Notes under the pieces: generated by a model
The model's input: only the letters and a program-made list of their open reading frames with translations
Databases searched by the model: none
What the model was told of the DNA's origin: nothing
Made by a program: the position numbers and the translations under genes
Source of the DNA: RGIG2134 sp964461115
GTDB lineage: Bacteria; Cyanobacteriota; Vampirovibrionia; Gastranaerophilales; Gastranaerophilaceae
Direction of reading: 5' to 3'
DNA: 64,000 nt
Assembly: GCA_964461115.1 (NCBI GenBank)
Contig: CAYWSX010000005.1
Span: 62,001-126,000 of the forward strand
In this document: piece by piece, positions 56,481 to 64,000 of the stretch
Numbering within the stretch: position 1 is the first letter of the stretch
Layout: each line of letters starts with the position of its first letter

Positions 56481-57046
56481 TGCAAGTTGTGCTTTCATCA
56501 ATAAATTATATATATAATTGGGCGCGCTCAAACTCTTTGTGGCCGCTTACGTTTGCGACTTCCTGCTGCGGTATAGAGATGATTTCAACTTCGGCTGCAA
56601 ACTTTGATATTGCGCGTTTTGGTTCGGAAGTTTTTCGCGCGACGCCGCGTCAGGCTGATTTGATGATTGTTGCCGGAACAATAAATTACAAAATGGCACC
56701 TGCGTTGATAAAATTGTACGAACAAATGCCCGAACCGAAATATGTTATCGCAATGGGTGCCTGCACATGCTCGGGCGGAATGTTTAAGGATTCTTATGCT
56801 GTCGTAAACGGTGTGGACAAAATAATTCCTGTCGATGTTTATTTGCCTATGTGTCCGCCTAAGCCTGAGGCTTTGCTGGACGCTATAATTAAGCTTCAAA
56901 AGAAAATTCGCACTGAAGACATAAGAGACAGAAAAAAATACATAGACGCTCATCGTCCTAAGGTAGTTTTGGAACATGATGATTCGGAAATCCTCGTTGC
57001 TCCTGTAGAATGCGGTGAAATGGAAATTTTGGGGCTGGGGGTATAG
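56480..57046 (+). CDS. nuoB: NADH-quinone oxidoreductase subunit B
   Basis: A 188-residue peripheral-arm subunit holding iron-sulfur cluster N2 next to the quinone site. Ligands visible: the adjacent Cys pair in TSCCGIEM (about residues 28-35), Cys in GACTCSGGMF (about 95-104) and Cys in MCPPKPEALL (about 127-136). The ATG overlaps the nuoA stop (TAATG) and has GAGGTGG upstream; a GTG three codons earlier overlaps that site. About 40 residues extend past the common core. Confidence 0.95.
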   Translation: MQVVLSSINYIYNWARSNSLWPLTFATSCCGIEMISTSAANFDIARFGSEVFRATPRQADLMIVAGTINYKMAPALIKLYEQMPEPKYVIAMGACTCSGGMFKDSYAVVNGVDKIIPVDVYLPMCPPKPEALLDAIIKLQKKIRTEDIRDRKKYIDAHRPKVVLEHDDSEILVAPVECGEMEILGLGV

Positions 57047-57511
57047 ATGAAGAACGAGACTTTAGAAATTTTAAAAGAAAAATTTAATATCTTGTCTGTT
57101 TTTGACGAATCAACGCAAAGTCCTATGGTTATTGAAGTTGATGGCATAGAACTGGCGGAAATTGTCGGATCATTAAAAAATATGCCCGAATTCGATTACG
57201 ATATGCTGTATGCTATTTCAGGCAGTGATTTTGGCGAATATTTACAGCTTGATTATCTGTTGTGTTCCTCAAAGCAGTCCGGCAGGTTGATAGTTCGTGT
57301 CAAAACGGGTAAAAATATTGCGCAGGTGCCCTCAGTGGCTCAGGTTTTTGCATCTGCCGACTGGGATGAGCGAGAAATTTTTGACTTACTCGGAATAAAT
57401 TTTTCGGGTAGAAAAAGTCTGGAAAGACTGTTTATGCCTAAAGGGTGGGCAGGTCATCCGCTGCGAAAAGACTACGTGCAAGACGACAAGAGGCTCGCGT
57501 GGAATGGCTAA
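57047..57511 (+). CDS. nuoC: NADH-quinone oxidoreductase subunit C
   Basis: A 154-residue, 30-kDa-type subunit of the peripheral arm that packs against NuoD. The family signature ADWDEREIFDLLGINFSG (about residues 105-122) is complete, followed by FMPKGWAGHPLRKDYV. It is separate from NuoD, unlike the CD fusion of E. coli. It starts at the base after the nuoB stop and overlaps nuoD by eight bases. Confidence 0.95.
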   Translation: MKNETLEILKEKFNILSVFDESTQSPMVIEVDGIELAEIVGSLKNMPEFDYDMLYAISGSDFGEYLQLDYLLCSSKQSGRLIVRVKTGKNIAQVPSVAQVFASADWDEREIFDLLGINFSGRKSLERLFMPKGWAGHPLRKDYVQDDKRLAWNG

Positions 57512-58616
57512 AGCTTTAAAACGAATGAAAATAAATGTGGGTCCGCAGCACCCTTCGACTCATGGGGTTTTGCGGCTTGTTATGGAGCTTGAAGGCGAGG
57601 TTATAAAAAGCTGCGAGCCGCGTGTGGGATACCTTCACCGTGGCATGGAAAAAATGGCGGAAAGCCGAACTTATCTTCAATATTTGCCTGCTGTGGATAG
57701 GGTTGATTATCTTTCGGGGTTTTTCTGTGCGGAGGCTTATTGTCAGGCGGTTGAAAAGCTTCTCAATGTTGAAGTTCCCGAATATGCCCAGTATGTGCGC
57801 GCAATGCTTTGTGAGCTGAACCGTATAGCTTCACATTTGCTTTGGCTCGGGACTTTTATGCTCGATTTGGGCGCAACATCACCTTTATTCTATTGTTTTA
57901 GGGAGCGTGAGGCTATTTTGAAGCTTCTCGAAGATCTTACCGGGCAGCGCATGATGTATAATTTCCACACGTTTTCTGGAGTCAAGCGAGAACTGACGCA
58001 TGACTTTTTGGACGAATTAGAAAAATTTTTAAATTATTTTCCTAAAAAAGTGGATGAATACGAGGCGATTATAACGAAAAATCCGATTTTTCTGAAACGA
58101 ACAGTGAATTTAGGGATTTTGACGCAGAAATCCGCGCTTAATCATTCAATCACCGGTGCAAACCTTCGTGCAACAGGCATAAGCTATGATCTGCGTAAAG
58201 ATTTGCCTTATTTGGTGTATAACAAACTGGATTTTAAAGTTCCGACTCAGCTTAGGGGTGACTCTTATTCGCGGTATGTTGTGAGAATTGCAGAAATGCG
58301 TGAGGCTGCTGAAATTGTTCGTCAGTGTATGCATTGGCTGCGCGTCAATGAACCTGTGCTTTCGGATTCCAAAGTGAAGGCAAGATTGATTAAGCCTGAA
58401 GCGGGCATGGCTGTTGGAACGGTTGAGGCAAGCCGCGGTGCTATGACTTGTTTTGTATATTCAGACGGCGGAGATAGTCCTTATCGTGTAAAATGGCGCA
58501 CACCGTCTTTTTATGCGGTGCAAGTGCTTCCCGAGCTTGTGAAAAATCGTGCTTATCCTGATGTGATGGCGATTTTCGGCTCGCTTGACGTGATTTTACC
58601 CGAGGTGGACAGATAA
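57504..58616 (+). CDS. nuoD: NADH-quinone oxidoreductase subunit D
   Basis: A 370-residue, 49-kDa subunit related to NiFe-hydrogenase large subunits; with NuoB it forms the quinone site. NVGPQHPSTHGVLRLVMELEG opens the protein (the quinone-binding His in HPSTHG about residue 18-23), then GYLHRGMEKMAE, DRVDYLSG and the C-terminal SLDVILPEVDR. The hydrogenase-type Cys ligands are absent, as expected for complex I. The next gene is nuoH; nuoE, nuoF and nuoG, often placed here, are missing. Confidence 0.96.
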   Translation: MAKALKRMKINVGPQHPSTHGVLRLVMELEGEVIKSCEPRVGYLHRGMEKMAESRTYLQYLPAVDRVDYLSGFFCAEAYCQAVEKLLNVEVPEYAQYVRAMLCELNRIASHLLWLGTFMLDLGATSPLFYCFREREAILKLLEDLTGQRMMYNFHTFSGVKRELTHDFLDELEKFLNYFPKKVDEYEAIITKNPIFLKRTVNLGILTQKSALNHSITGANLRATGISYDLRKDLPYLVYNKLDFKVPTQLRGDSYSRYVVRIAEMREAAEIVRQCMHWLRVNEPVLSDSKVKARLIKPEAGMAVGTVEASRGAMTCFVYSDGGDSPYRVKWRTPSFYAVQVLPELVKNRAYPDVMAIFGSLDVILPEVDR

Positions 58617-59716
58617 TGGACATAATTTATCAATATTATCTTAAATTTCTTGAATATCTGGGCGTCCCTGACGCTTTAAGTATACTATTGTGGTATGTGA
58701 TACCTTTTGCGCTGGCTGTTTGTGCCCTTATGGCTGTAGTTATTGTGCTGGTTCTTATGGAACGAAAGGTGTTGGCTCTTTTTACCGTGCGCAAAGGTCC
58801 TAACCGCGTAGGTTTTTGGGGCTGCTTGCAAACGATTGCCGATGCTATAAAACTTTTGTGTAAAGAAGATTTAATGCCGAAGGGCGCACGAAAATTTCTC
58901 TTTAACCTGGCGCCCATATTGGTTTTTGTCCCCATTATAATGGCTTGGGGGATAGTTCCGTATAGCAACAAGTATATTCCTGTTGCATCGGGCGTAAGTT
59001 TGCTTTTATTCCTTGCGGTTTTGACATTTCCTTGTCTGGGGGTGCTTTTGGCGGGTTATTCAAGTAATAATAAATTTTCATTAATGGGTGCAATGCGTTC
59101 TGCGGCGCAGATTGTAAGCTACGAAATTCCTATGATGCTTTCGGCGCTGGGGATTGTCATTTTGTCATCAAGTTTGAATTTAAATAATATTGTTCTTTCG
59201 CAATCAGCAACGACGGGTATTTTAGGCTGGTATTTTATTCCGAGTTTTGTCGGATTTTGCGTATTTTTTATCTGTGCGCTTGCGGAAACAAATCGTGCGC
59301 CGTTTGACCTTCCTGAGGCGGAAAGCGAGCTTGTCAGCGGATACAACACAGAGTATTCGGGCATGAAATTTGCAATGTTTTTCCTTGCTGAATACGCAGC
59401 GATGTTTATAATGGCAATTTTTATTGCCTGTCTTTATTTTGGCGGGTATCTGCCGCCGCTCGGATTTTATGTAAGCGAGGTTTATCAGTTCAACTATGTT
59501 TTGAATAATTCGGCAGTTTATTTCGAGCAAGTCTTCTGGCTCTTATCTAAAACACTTATAATTTTATTCGTAATGATGTGGATTAGAGCTGCGTTGCCCC
59601 GTTTGAGAAGCGATCAACTTATGAAATTTGCGTGGAAGTTTTTGATTCCGCTTTCTGCACTCAATTTCTTTATTGTGTGCGCTGTAAAATTTTTGCAGGG
59701 AGGAATTGCTGGATGA
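58616..59716 (+). CDS. nuoH: NADH-quinone oxidoreductase subunit H
   Basis: A 366-residue membrane subunit with eight helices that links the quinone cavity to the proton-pumping arm. Conserved segments: MERKVLALFTVRKGPNRVG (about residues 48-66), QTIADAIKLLCKEDLMP and ETNRAPFDLPEAESELVSGYNTEYSG (about 224-249), the acidic loop essential for coupling. Its ATG overlaps the nuoD stop by one base, and the stop overlaps the nuoI start. Confidence 0.96.
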   Translation: MDIIYQYYLKFLEYLGVPDALSILLWYVIPFALAVCALMAVVIVLVLMERKVLALFTVRKGPNRVGFWGCLQTIADAIKLLCKEDLMPKGARKFLFNLAPILVFVPIIMAWGIVPYSNKYIPVASGVSLLLFLAVLTFPCLGVLLAGYSSNNKFSLMGAMRSAAQIVSYEIPMMLSALGIVILSSSLNLNNIVLSQSATTGILGWYFIPSFVGFCVFFICALAETNRAPFDLPEAESELVSGYNTEYSGMKFAMFFLAEYAAMFIMAIFIACLYFGGYLPPLGFYVSEVYQFNYVLNNSAVYFEQVFWLLSKTLIILFVMMWIRAALPRLRSDQLMKFAWKFLIPLSALNFFIVCAVKFLQGGIAG

Positions 59717-60147
59717 AAAAGCTTTTTACATCAATTTGGCAGCTTTTAAGAGGGCATTTTACAGTTTTGGCGCATGCATTTAAACATCGTGTAACACTTG
59801 AGTATCCTGAAAAAAAGGCAGAGCTAAATAGCCGTTTTCGCGGGCAGTTGAATATAAATATAGATAAATGTATTGCTTGCGGCACTTGTCAGAAGGCTTG
59901 TCCTTGTGTGGGCGCGCTGGAGTTTAAAAAGGCAGAACCAAACGAAGAGAAACCTGCCAAACCTTACGCTGAAAGTTTTTCAATCGATACTGCACAATGT
60001 ATTTTTTGCGGAAATTGTGTCGAAAATTGCCCAACTCATGCTCTTTTTATGACTGACAAATATGAGCTTGCAAATTATGATAAAAAAGAGTTAAAATTAG
60101 TAGTTACGAAATCTACCGAAGGCAAAAGCGGGGAGGCTGAAAAATAA
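59713..60147 (+). CDS. nuoI: NADH-quinone oxidoreductase subunit I
   Basis: A 144-residue ferredoxin-like subunit with two [4Fe-4S] motifs, CIACGTCQKACP (about residues 56-67) and CIFCGNCVENCP (about 97-108), carrying electrons to cluster N2. I start at ATG 59713, which overlaps the nuoH stop (ATGA); a longer frame would reach back into nuoH without reason. The motif spacing is canonical. Directly followed by nuoJ (overlap of one base). Confidence 0.95.
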   Translation: MKKLFTSIWQLLRGHFTVLAHAFKHRVTLEYPEKKAELNSRFRGQLNINIDKCIACGTCQKACPCVGALEFKKAEPNEEKPAKPYAESFSIDTAQCIFCGNCVENCPTHALFMTDKYELANYDKKELKLVVTKSTEGKSGEAEK

Positions 60148-60686
60148 TGGAGAATTTAACTGCAATATTTTTCTATGCGATTGCTGCGATTTTGATTATG
60201 AGTGCATTGTTTGTTGTGTTGTCAAAAAGAGTTGTCACATCGGCACTGTGGGCATTATGTGCGTTTGCGTCGGTGAGCGGTATATATTTTATGCTGAATG
60301 CAACTTTTAACGCGGCGGCTCAAATCGCTGTATACGTAGTGGCTGTAATGATTTTGATTGTGCTTGCGATTATGTTGACGCCTGTCGGTGAGGATAAAAA
60401 TCTGTGGCTTTCTTTTAAACCGCGCACCTTTATGTCGGCAGGGGCTTTGTTTATATTTTTTGTATGTCTTTCTTGGGCACTCGTGGATAATTATCTTGAA
60501 AGAATTCTCGATATTTTATCCGGAGGAATCTCGCTAAGTAAAAACCTGGATACTGTTTACATGATTGGTGAAAAATTAATGACAAACTATGTTTTGGCGT
60601 TTGAGGCTACGGCAATTTTGTTATTTGTACTTGTTGTCGGTATTGGTATTGTCTGCATACTCCAAAGAAGTGAGGAAAAGCAATGA
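60147..60686 (+). CDS. nuoJ: NADH-quinone oxidoreductase subunit J
   Basis: A 179-residue membrane subunit with five hydrophobic helices. The third helix region YFMLNATFNAAAQIAVYVVAVMILIVLAIML (about 50-80), with its helix-breaking pi-bulge stretch, matches the NuoJ/Ndh-G signature. It helps form the proton path near the quinone end. Overlaps nuoI by one base and nuoK by four. Confidence 0.93.
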   Translation: MENLTAIFFYAIAAILIMSALFVVLSKRVVTSALWALCAFASVSGIYFMLNATFNAAAQIAVYVVAVMILIVLAIMLTPVGEDKNLWLSFKPRTFMSAGALFIFFVCLSWALVDNYLERILDILSGGISLSKNLDTVYMIGEKLMTNYVLAFEATAILLFVLVVGIGIVCILQRSEEKQ

Positions 60687-61009
60687 TGGAAACGCTTTTG
60701 AACATAGGTTTACACCATTATTTGATTTTAGCTTTGATACTTTTTTGTATCGGACTTTTTGGCATGATAACTTGCAGAAATATCATTAAAGTGTTGATTT
60801 GCGGAGAATTGATGCTCAATGCTGTCGGGCTTAACTTTGCGGCCTTTGCTTCATACGTAGATTTAGAAAACCTTCATGGTCTTGTATTTGCGCTGATGAT
60901 TACGGTTATCGGAGCTGCGGAAGTTGCTTTGGCTGTTGCCCTTTTGGTTTCTGTGTATAAGTATAAAAATACGGTTGATACAGAAAAAATCGGAGATATG
61001 CGCGGATGA
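60683..61009 (+). CDS. nuoK: NADH-quinone oxidoreductase subunit K
   Basis: A 108-residue, three-helix membrane subunit. The two conserved Glu lie in GELMLNAVGLNF (about residue 37) and MITVIGAAEVALAVALLV (about 72). These are part of the axis carrying protons through the membrane arm. Tandem ATGATG start overlaps nuoJ; the stop overlaps nuoL. Confidence 0.95.
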   Translation: MMETLLNIGLHHYLILALILFCIGLFGMITCRNIIKVLICGELMLNAVGLNFAAFASYVDLENLHGLVFALMITVIGAAEVALAVALLVSVYKYKNTVDTEKIGDMRG

Positions 61010-62955
61010 TAAATTTGATGAATTATACTGATTTTTTTGTTAACAGCGCGCCAGCAATTTTGTTTTTTCCGATATGGGCGATGTTGATGATACTCGTAAA
61101 CGCTCTAATTCCGTTTGTGTCTTCAAAACGGCTTACTTTGAATTTAACTTTAGGGGCAACGCTTGCCGGGATAATTTTTTCTGCATTTTGTTTGTTATAC
61201 TGCTTAAATAATCCGCAAGCAGTTGTAGAAAATAATCTCAACTGGCTTGTTGCTGATGTTTTGCACGTTTCTTTCGGTATATATATAGACAATTTAAGTG
61301 CGGTTATGGCGCTTCTGGTCTGTGTAATAAGCTTTTTGGTGCAGTTTTATTCTTACGGATATATGAAGGAGGATAAAAGTTTCCACCGTTATTATGTGTA
61401 TTTGAATTTATTTAATTTTTCAATGTTGGGGCTTGTTTTAGCTTCAAACCTTGTGCAAACCTATATTTTCTGGGAGCTGGTGGGGCTTTGCAGCTATCTT
61501 CTGATTAGTTTTTGGTATAAGAAAAAGTCGGCAACCGAGGCGGCAAAAAAGGCTTTCCTTGTAAACAGAATAGGGGATGTGGGCTTTTTACTTGGTATAG
61601 CTGTTCTGGCTTATTTTGCCATAACATTTGATAGTGCACAAAATATTGTACTTTTGGGATATTCAACTTTGCAGTTTGCTGCAGAAACGGCTTATTCAAT
61701 GATTTCAGGACATACGTTTACGCTGCTTTGCTTGCTTTTGCTTTGCGGAGCGATTGCAAAATCTGCTCAATTCCCTCTTCACACTTGGCTTGCAGATGCA
61801 ATGGAGGCACCAACGCCGGTGAGTGCCTTAATTCATTCCGCAACAATGGTTGCAGCCGGTGTCTTCCTAATTGCGCGTTTGTATCCTATATTTATTTTAT
61901 CTAAGACTGCAATGTTTGTAATGGCTTTAGTGGGGATGATTACTGCCCTGTTGTGTGCATATATTGCGATGAGTCAAAATGATATCAAAAAAATTCTTGC
62001 TTATTCGACTTCGTCACAGATTGGTTTGATGTTTGTTGGCATGGGTGTGGGTGCATATTCGGGGGCTATTTTCCACCTTGTTATTCACGGTATTTCCAAA
62101 GCACTTTTGTTCCTTTGCGCGGGGTGTGTGATTAAAGCGATGAACAACGAACATGACATAAAATTCTTCGGCGGGCTGCGCAGACTGATGCCTGTTTGCT
62201 CCGTGGCTTATTTAATCGGCTGCTTATCACTGTCCGGATTGTTTTTGAGCGGTTTTTATTCGAAAGAAATGATTTTGGATAAGGTTTATGACTCAGGCAA
62301 CGAATTTTTACTTGCAGGTTTCGTTTTGGTGGCGTTTATGACTGCGTATTACCTTTTCAGAAGCTATTTTTTGGTATTTGAAGGTGAAAAACGTTTTGAT
62401 TTTGAAATCAAGCCTGTTTCTTGGATGATGACGGTGCCTGTTGTTCTTTTGGCGTTTCCTGCGGCAGCATTTGGCTACATTCGCAGATTTGATTTTCCGC
62501 AATTTATTTATTTTATCACTCCTGATCCGGCAATGCATATAAATTGGGTTTTGACTGTTGTAATGCTTACACTGGCACTGGGTGCTGTATATTTGGCATT
62601 CAGGCTGTATGCTTTACCATATAATGTATTTGTTCTCATTAAAGAAAAGGCTTTGAATAAAGAAAATCTACTCTACAAGCTTTCTTACCGTAAATTTTAT
62701 TTTGATGAAATTTACAGGTGGGTTATTGATAACTTGCTGCTTAGGGTTTGCAGGCTGCTCGATTTTGTAGACAAATATATCGTAGACGGATGTGTAACGC
62801 TTATGGCACTTGTGACAAGGGTTTTCAGTTATGTGTTTTCTAAGTCGCAAACGGGCAATGTTCAATCTTATTTGGGATATTCAATTGTTGTAATTTCATT
62901 GATAATGCTTGTTGTTGGGGCGTTGTATGTTTTAGGAAGTTTGGTGGGGGTGTAA
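61006..62955 (+). CDS. nuoL: NADH-quinone oxidoreductase subunit L
   Basis: A 649-residue antiporter-like subunit at the far end of the membrane arm. Conserved sites: the Glu in FWELVGLCSYLLISFW (about residue 152), Lys in SAQFPLHTWLADAMEAPTPVSALIHSATMVAAG (about 252-280) and the later HxxSKALLFLCAG (about 362). The C-terminal about 100 residues carry the lateral helix region typical of NuoL. Overlaps nuoK by four bases; nuoM begins at the next base. Confidence 0.95.
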   Translation: MINLMNYTDFFVNSAPAILFFPIWAMLMILVNALIPFVSSKRLTLNLTLGATLAGIIFSAFCLLYCLNNPQAVVENNLNWLVADVLHVSFGIYIDNLSAVMALLVCVISFLVQFYSYGYMKEDKSFHRYYVYLNLFNFSMLGLVLASNLVQTYIFWELVGLCSYLLISFWYKKKSATEAAKKAFLVNRIGDVGFLLGIAVLAYFAITFDSAQNIVLLGYSTLQFAAETAYSMISGHTFTLLCLLLLCGAIAKSAQFPLHTWLADAMEAPTPVSALIHSATMVAAGVFLIARLYPIFILSKTAMFVMALVGMITALLCAYIAMSQNDIKKILAYSTSSQIGLMFVGMGVGAYSGAIFHLVIHGISKALLFLCAGCVIKAMNNEHDIKFFGGLRRLMPVCSVAYLIGCLSLSGLFLSGFYSKEMILDKVYDSGNEFLLAGFVLVAFMTAYYLFRSYFLVFEGEKRFDFEIKPVSWMMTVPVVLLAFPAAAFGYIRRFDFPQFIYFITPDPAMHINWVLTVVMLTLALGAVYLAFRLYALPYNVFVLIKEKALNKENLLYKLSYRKFYFDEIYRWVIDNLLLRVCRLLDFVDKYIVDGCVTLMALVTRVFSYVFSKSQTGNVQSYLGYSIVVISLIMLVVGALYVLGSLVGV

Positions 62956-64000
62956 ATGCAATTTCTTTCAATTTTAGCTTTAATATTTTCACCTTTGATA
63001 GCGTCGATGATGATATTGTGTCCGGTGTTTCCTAATAATGAGGTGAAAATTAGACGTTTTGCAAAAGCTTTTGCCGTTTTGCATTTTGTATACAGTTTAT
63101 TATTTTTATTGTTCTTTAACCCTACAAACTTTGGCTGGTCATATCAAAAAGAGCTTACGTTCTTCCATACAAATTGGTTAAAAACGCTTGGTATCACAGC
63201 GACTTTCGGAGTAGACGGCTTGTCGCTGGTATTTGTGCTTTTAACTTCTTTCTTGACTCTTATGGCAGTTGTTGCAAGTAAAAGTATGATCAGGACAAAA
63301 CACAGAATGTATTATTCTCTGGTTTTAATGCTTCAGACGGCGCTTCTCGGGGTATTTTGCTCAAAGGATATTTTCCTCTTTTTCCTTTTCTGGGAATTAG
63401 AACTTATTCCGATGTACTTCCTGATAAGTCAATGGGGAGACAAAAATTCGAAGTCTTCCGCTATGAAATATCTTCTTTATACGTTCTTTGGAAGTATATT
63501 TATATTGTTGGCTATGCTTGTTTTGTATTTTTACAGTTTTTCAATAAGCGGGGTGCTTACGGCGGATATCGAGAGTTTAAGTATGTCTGAAAATGTTTTT
63601 GCTATGTGGTTCCAGACGTTTATATTCTTTTCGTTTTTATTCGGCTTTGCAGTCAAATTGCCGATTGTACCGTTCCATACCTGGCTTCCTGACGCTCACG
63701 TGGACTCGGTTACTCCTGTCAGTATGCTGCTTGCCGGTGTTCTGCTGAAACTTGGAGGTTACGGTATTATTCGTTTTAATTTAGGGCTTTTTCCTGAAGT
63801 TTTCACAAATTTTGCGTGGCTAATTATTGCGTTTGGTGTGATTAATATTATTTATGGGGCTTGTTTGGCGTTGGTTCAAACAGACGTTAAAAAAATAGTT
63901 GCGTTTTCGAGTATTTCTCATATGGGGCTTGTGCTTGTCGGGCTTGGTGTTTTGAATGAAATCGGCTTTAAGGGCGCCGTTTTTCAAATGGTGGCTCACG
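62956..64000 (+). CDS. nuoM: NADH-quinone oxidoreductase subunit M (3' end outside window)
   Basis: The first 348 residues of a protein of about 500, truncated by the right edge. Key sites are present: FWELELIPMYFLISQW with the pumping Glu (about residue 142), then FAVKLPIVPFHTWLPDAHVDSVTPVSMLLAGVLLKLGGYG (about 230-270) and VAFSSISHMGLVLVG near the edge. The TPVSMLLAGVLLKLGGYG wording is close to cyanobacterial/chloroplast NdhD. No ORF is annotated in this frame by default length, but the reading frame is fully open. nuoN probably follows. Confidence 0.93.
   Translation, partial: MQFLSILALIFSPLIASMMILCPVFPNNEVKIRRFAKAFAVLHFVYSLLFLLFFNPTNFGWSYQKELTFFHTNWLKTLGITATFGVDGLSLVFVLLTSFLTLMAVVASKSMIRTKHRMYYSLVLMLQTALLGVFCSKDIFLFFLFWELELIPMYFLISQWGDKNSKSSAMKYLLYTFFGSIFILLAMLVLYFYSFSISGVLTADIESLSMSENVFAMWFQTFIFFSFLFGFAVKLPIVPFHTWLPDAHVDSVTPVSMLLAGVLLKLGGYGIIRFNLGLFPEVFTNFAWLIIAFGVINIIYGACLALVQTDVKKIVAFSSISHMGLVLVGLGVLNEIGFKGAVFQMVAH

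Noticed and set aside
63357..63590. Separate 77-residue gene inside the nuoM region
   Set aside because: It lies in a different frame within the open nuoM frame, which has clear family motifs; it is a shadow.

Overview
The window comes from a low-GC, Gram-negative, flagellated bacterium. The Kdo transferase waaA, fliO/P/Q/R, a FliM/FliN-type rotor protein and several Sec-dependent envelope proteins support this. My best guess is a non-photosynthetic relative of cyanobacteria (Melainabacteria/Vampirovibrionia, Gastranaerophilales-like). Three things suggest it: a cyanobacterial-style complex I without the NADH-oxidising module, a CheA-receiver hybrid kinase, and several lineage-type proteins with a short N-terminal [S/N/A]FK[A/G/R] motif. 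No rRNA or other marker is present, so this is inference. I saw no tRNA, rRNA, CRISPR array, insertion sequence or phage.

Layout. 1-2.9 kb: a QueD-like fragment, a Fur-family repressor, a K+/H+ antiporter and an aquaporin with an altered pore. 3-7 kb: a GH77-like protein with a C-terminal membrane anchor, rplI and a purine permease. 6.9-14.2 kb: a divergent chemosensory locus (double CheW, REC-GGDEF, sensor-less MCP, CheA-REC, HD hydrolase). 14.3-19.7 kb: glnA, then an unusual operon of one intact AAA+ ATPase and two degenerate AAA+ relatives, then a small protein and a possible small RNA. 19.8-24.7 kb: a GH38 alpha-mannosidase, a regulator made of four tandem GntR winged helices coupled to an HExxH protein, and a 52-residue protein. 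24.8-28 kb: an ECF sigma, zinc anti-sigma and CpxP/Spy-like envelope stress operon, and a large membrane protein. 28-35 kb: recA, a LOG protein, pcrA, a DprA-like protein and a thrS without TGS domain. 35.6-38 kb: two tandem paralogous membrane-anchored proteins and a larger protein in a possible toxin-like arrangement. 38-42.4 kb: fliR, a secreted protein, an extended fliQ, fliP, fliO and a FliM/FliN fusion. 42.6-47.6 kb: a secreted protein, trxB, a Cys-rich 58-residue protein behind a 27-bp inverted repeat, miaB, a secreted protein, maf and a small helical protein. 47.7-50.4 kb: a prepilin-like GLUG adhesin preceded by an 11-G tract that would decide its reading frame. 50.4-55.7 kb: xerD, rsfS, a membrane protein, tsaD, waaA, a HIT protein and a ribbon-helix-helix repressor. 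56.1-64 kb: nuoABCDHIJKLM, running off the end.

The strongest candidates for something undescribed are the G-tract/adhesin leader, the AAA+ plus two pseudo-AAA+ operon, the four-headed GntR regulator beside a zincin-like protein, and the Cys-rich microprotein with its palindromic promoter. Several starts were moved from the longest reading frame to sites with a Shine-Dalgarno sequence or family-typical N-terminus; each entry says so.
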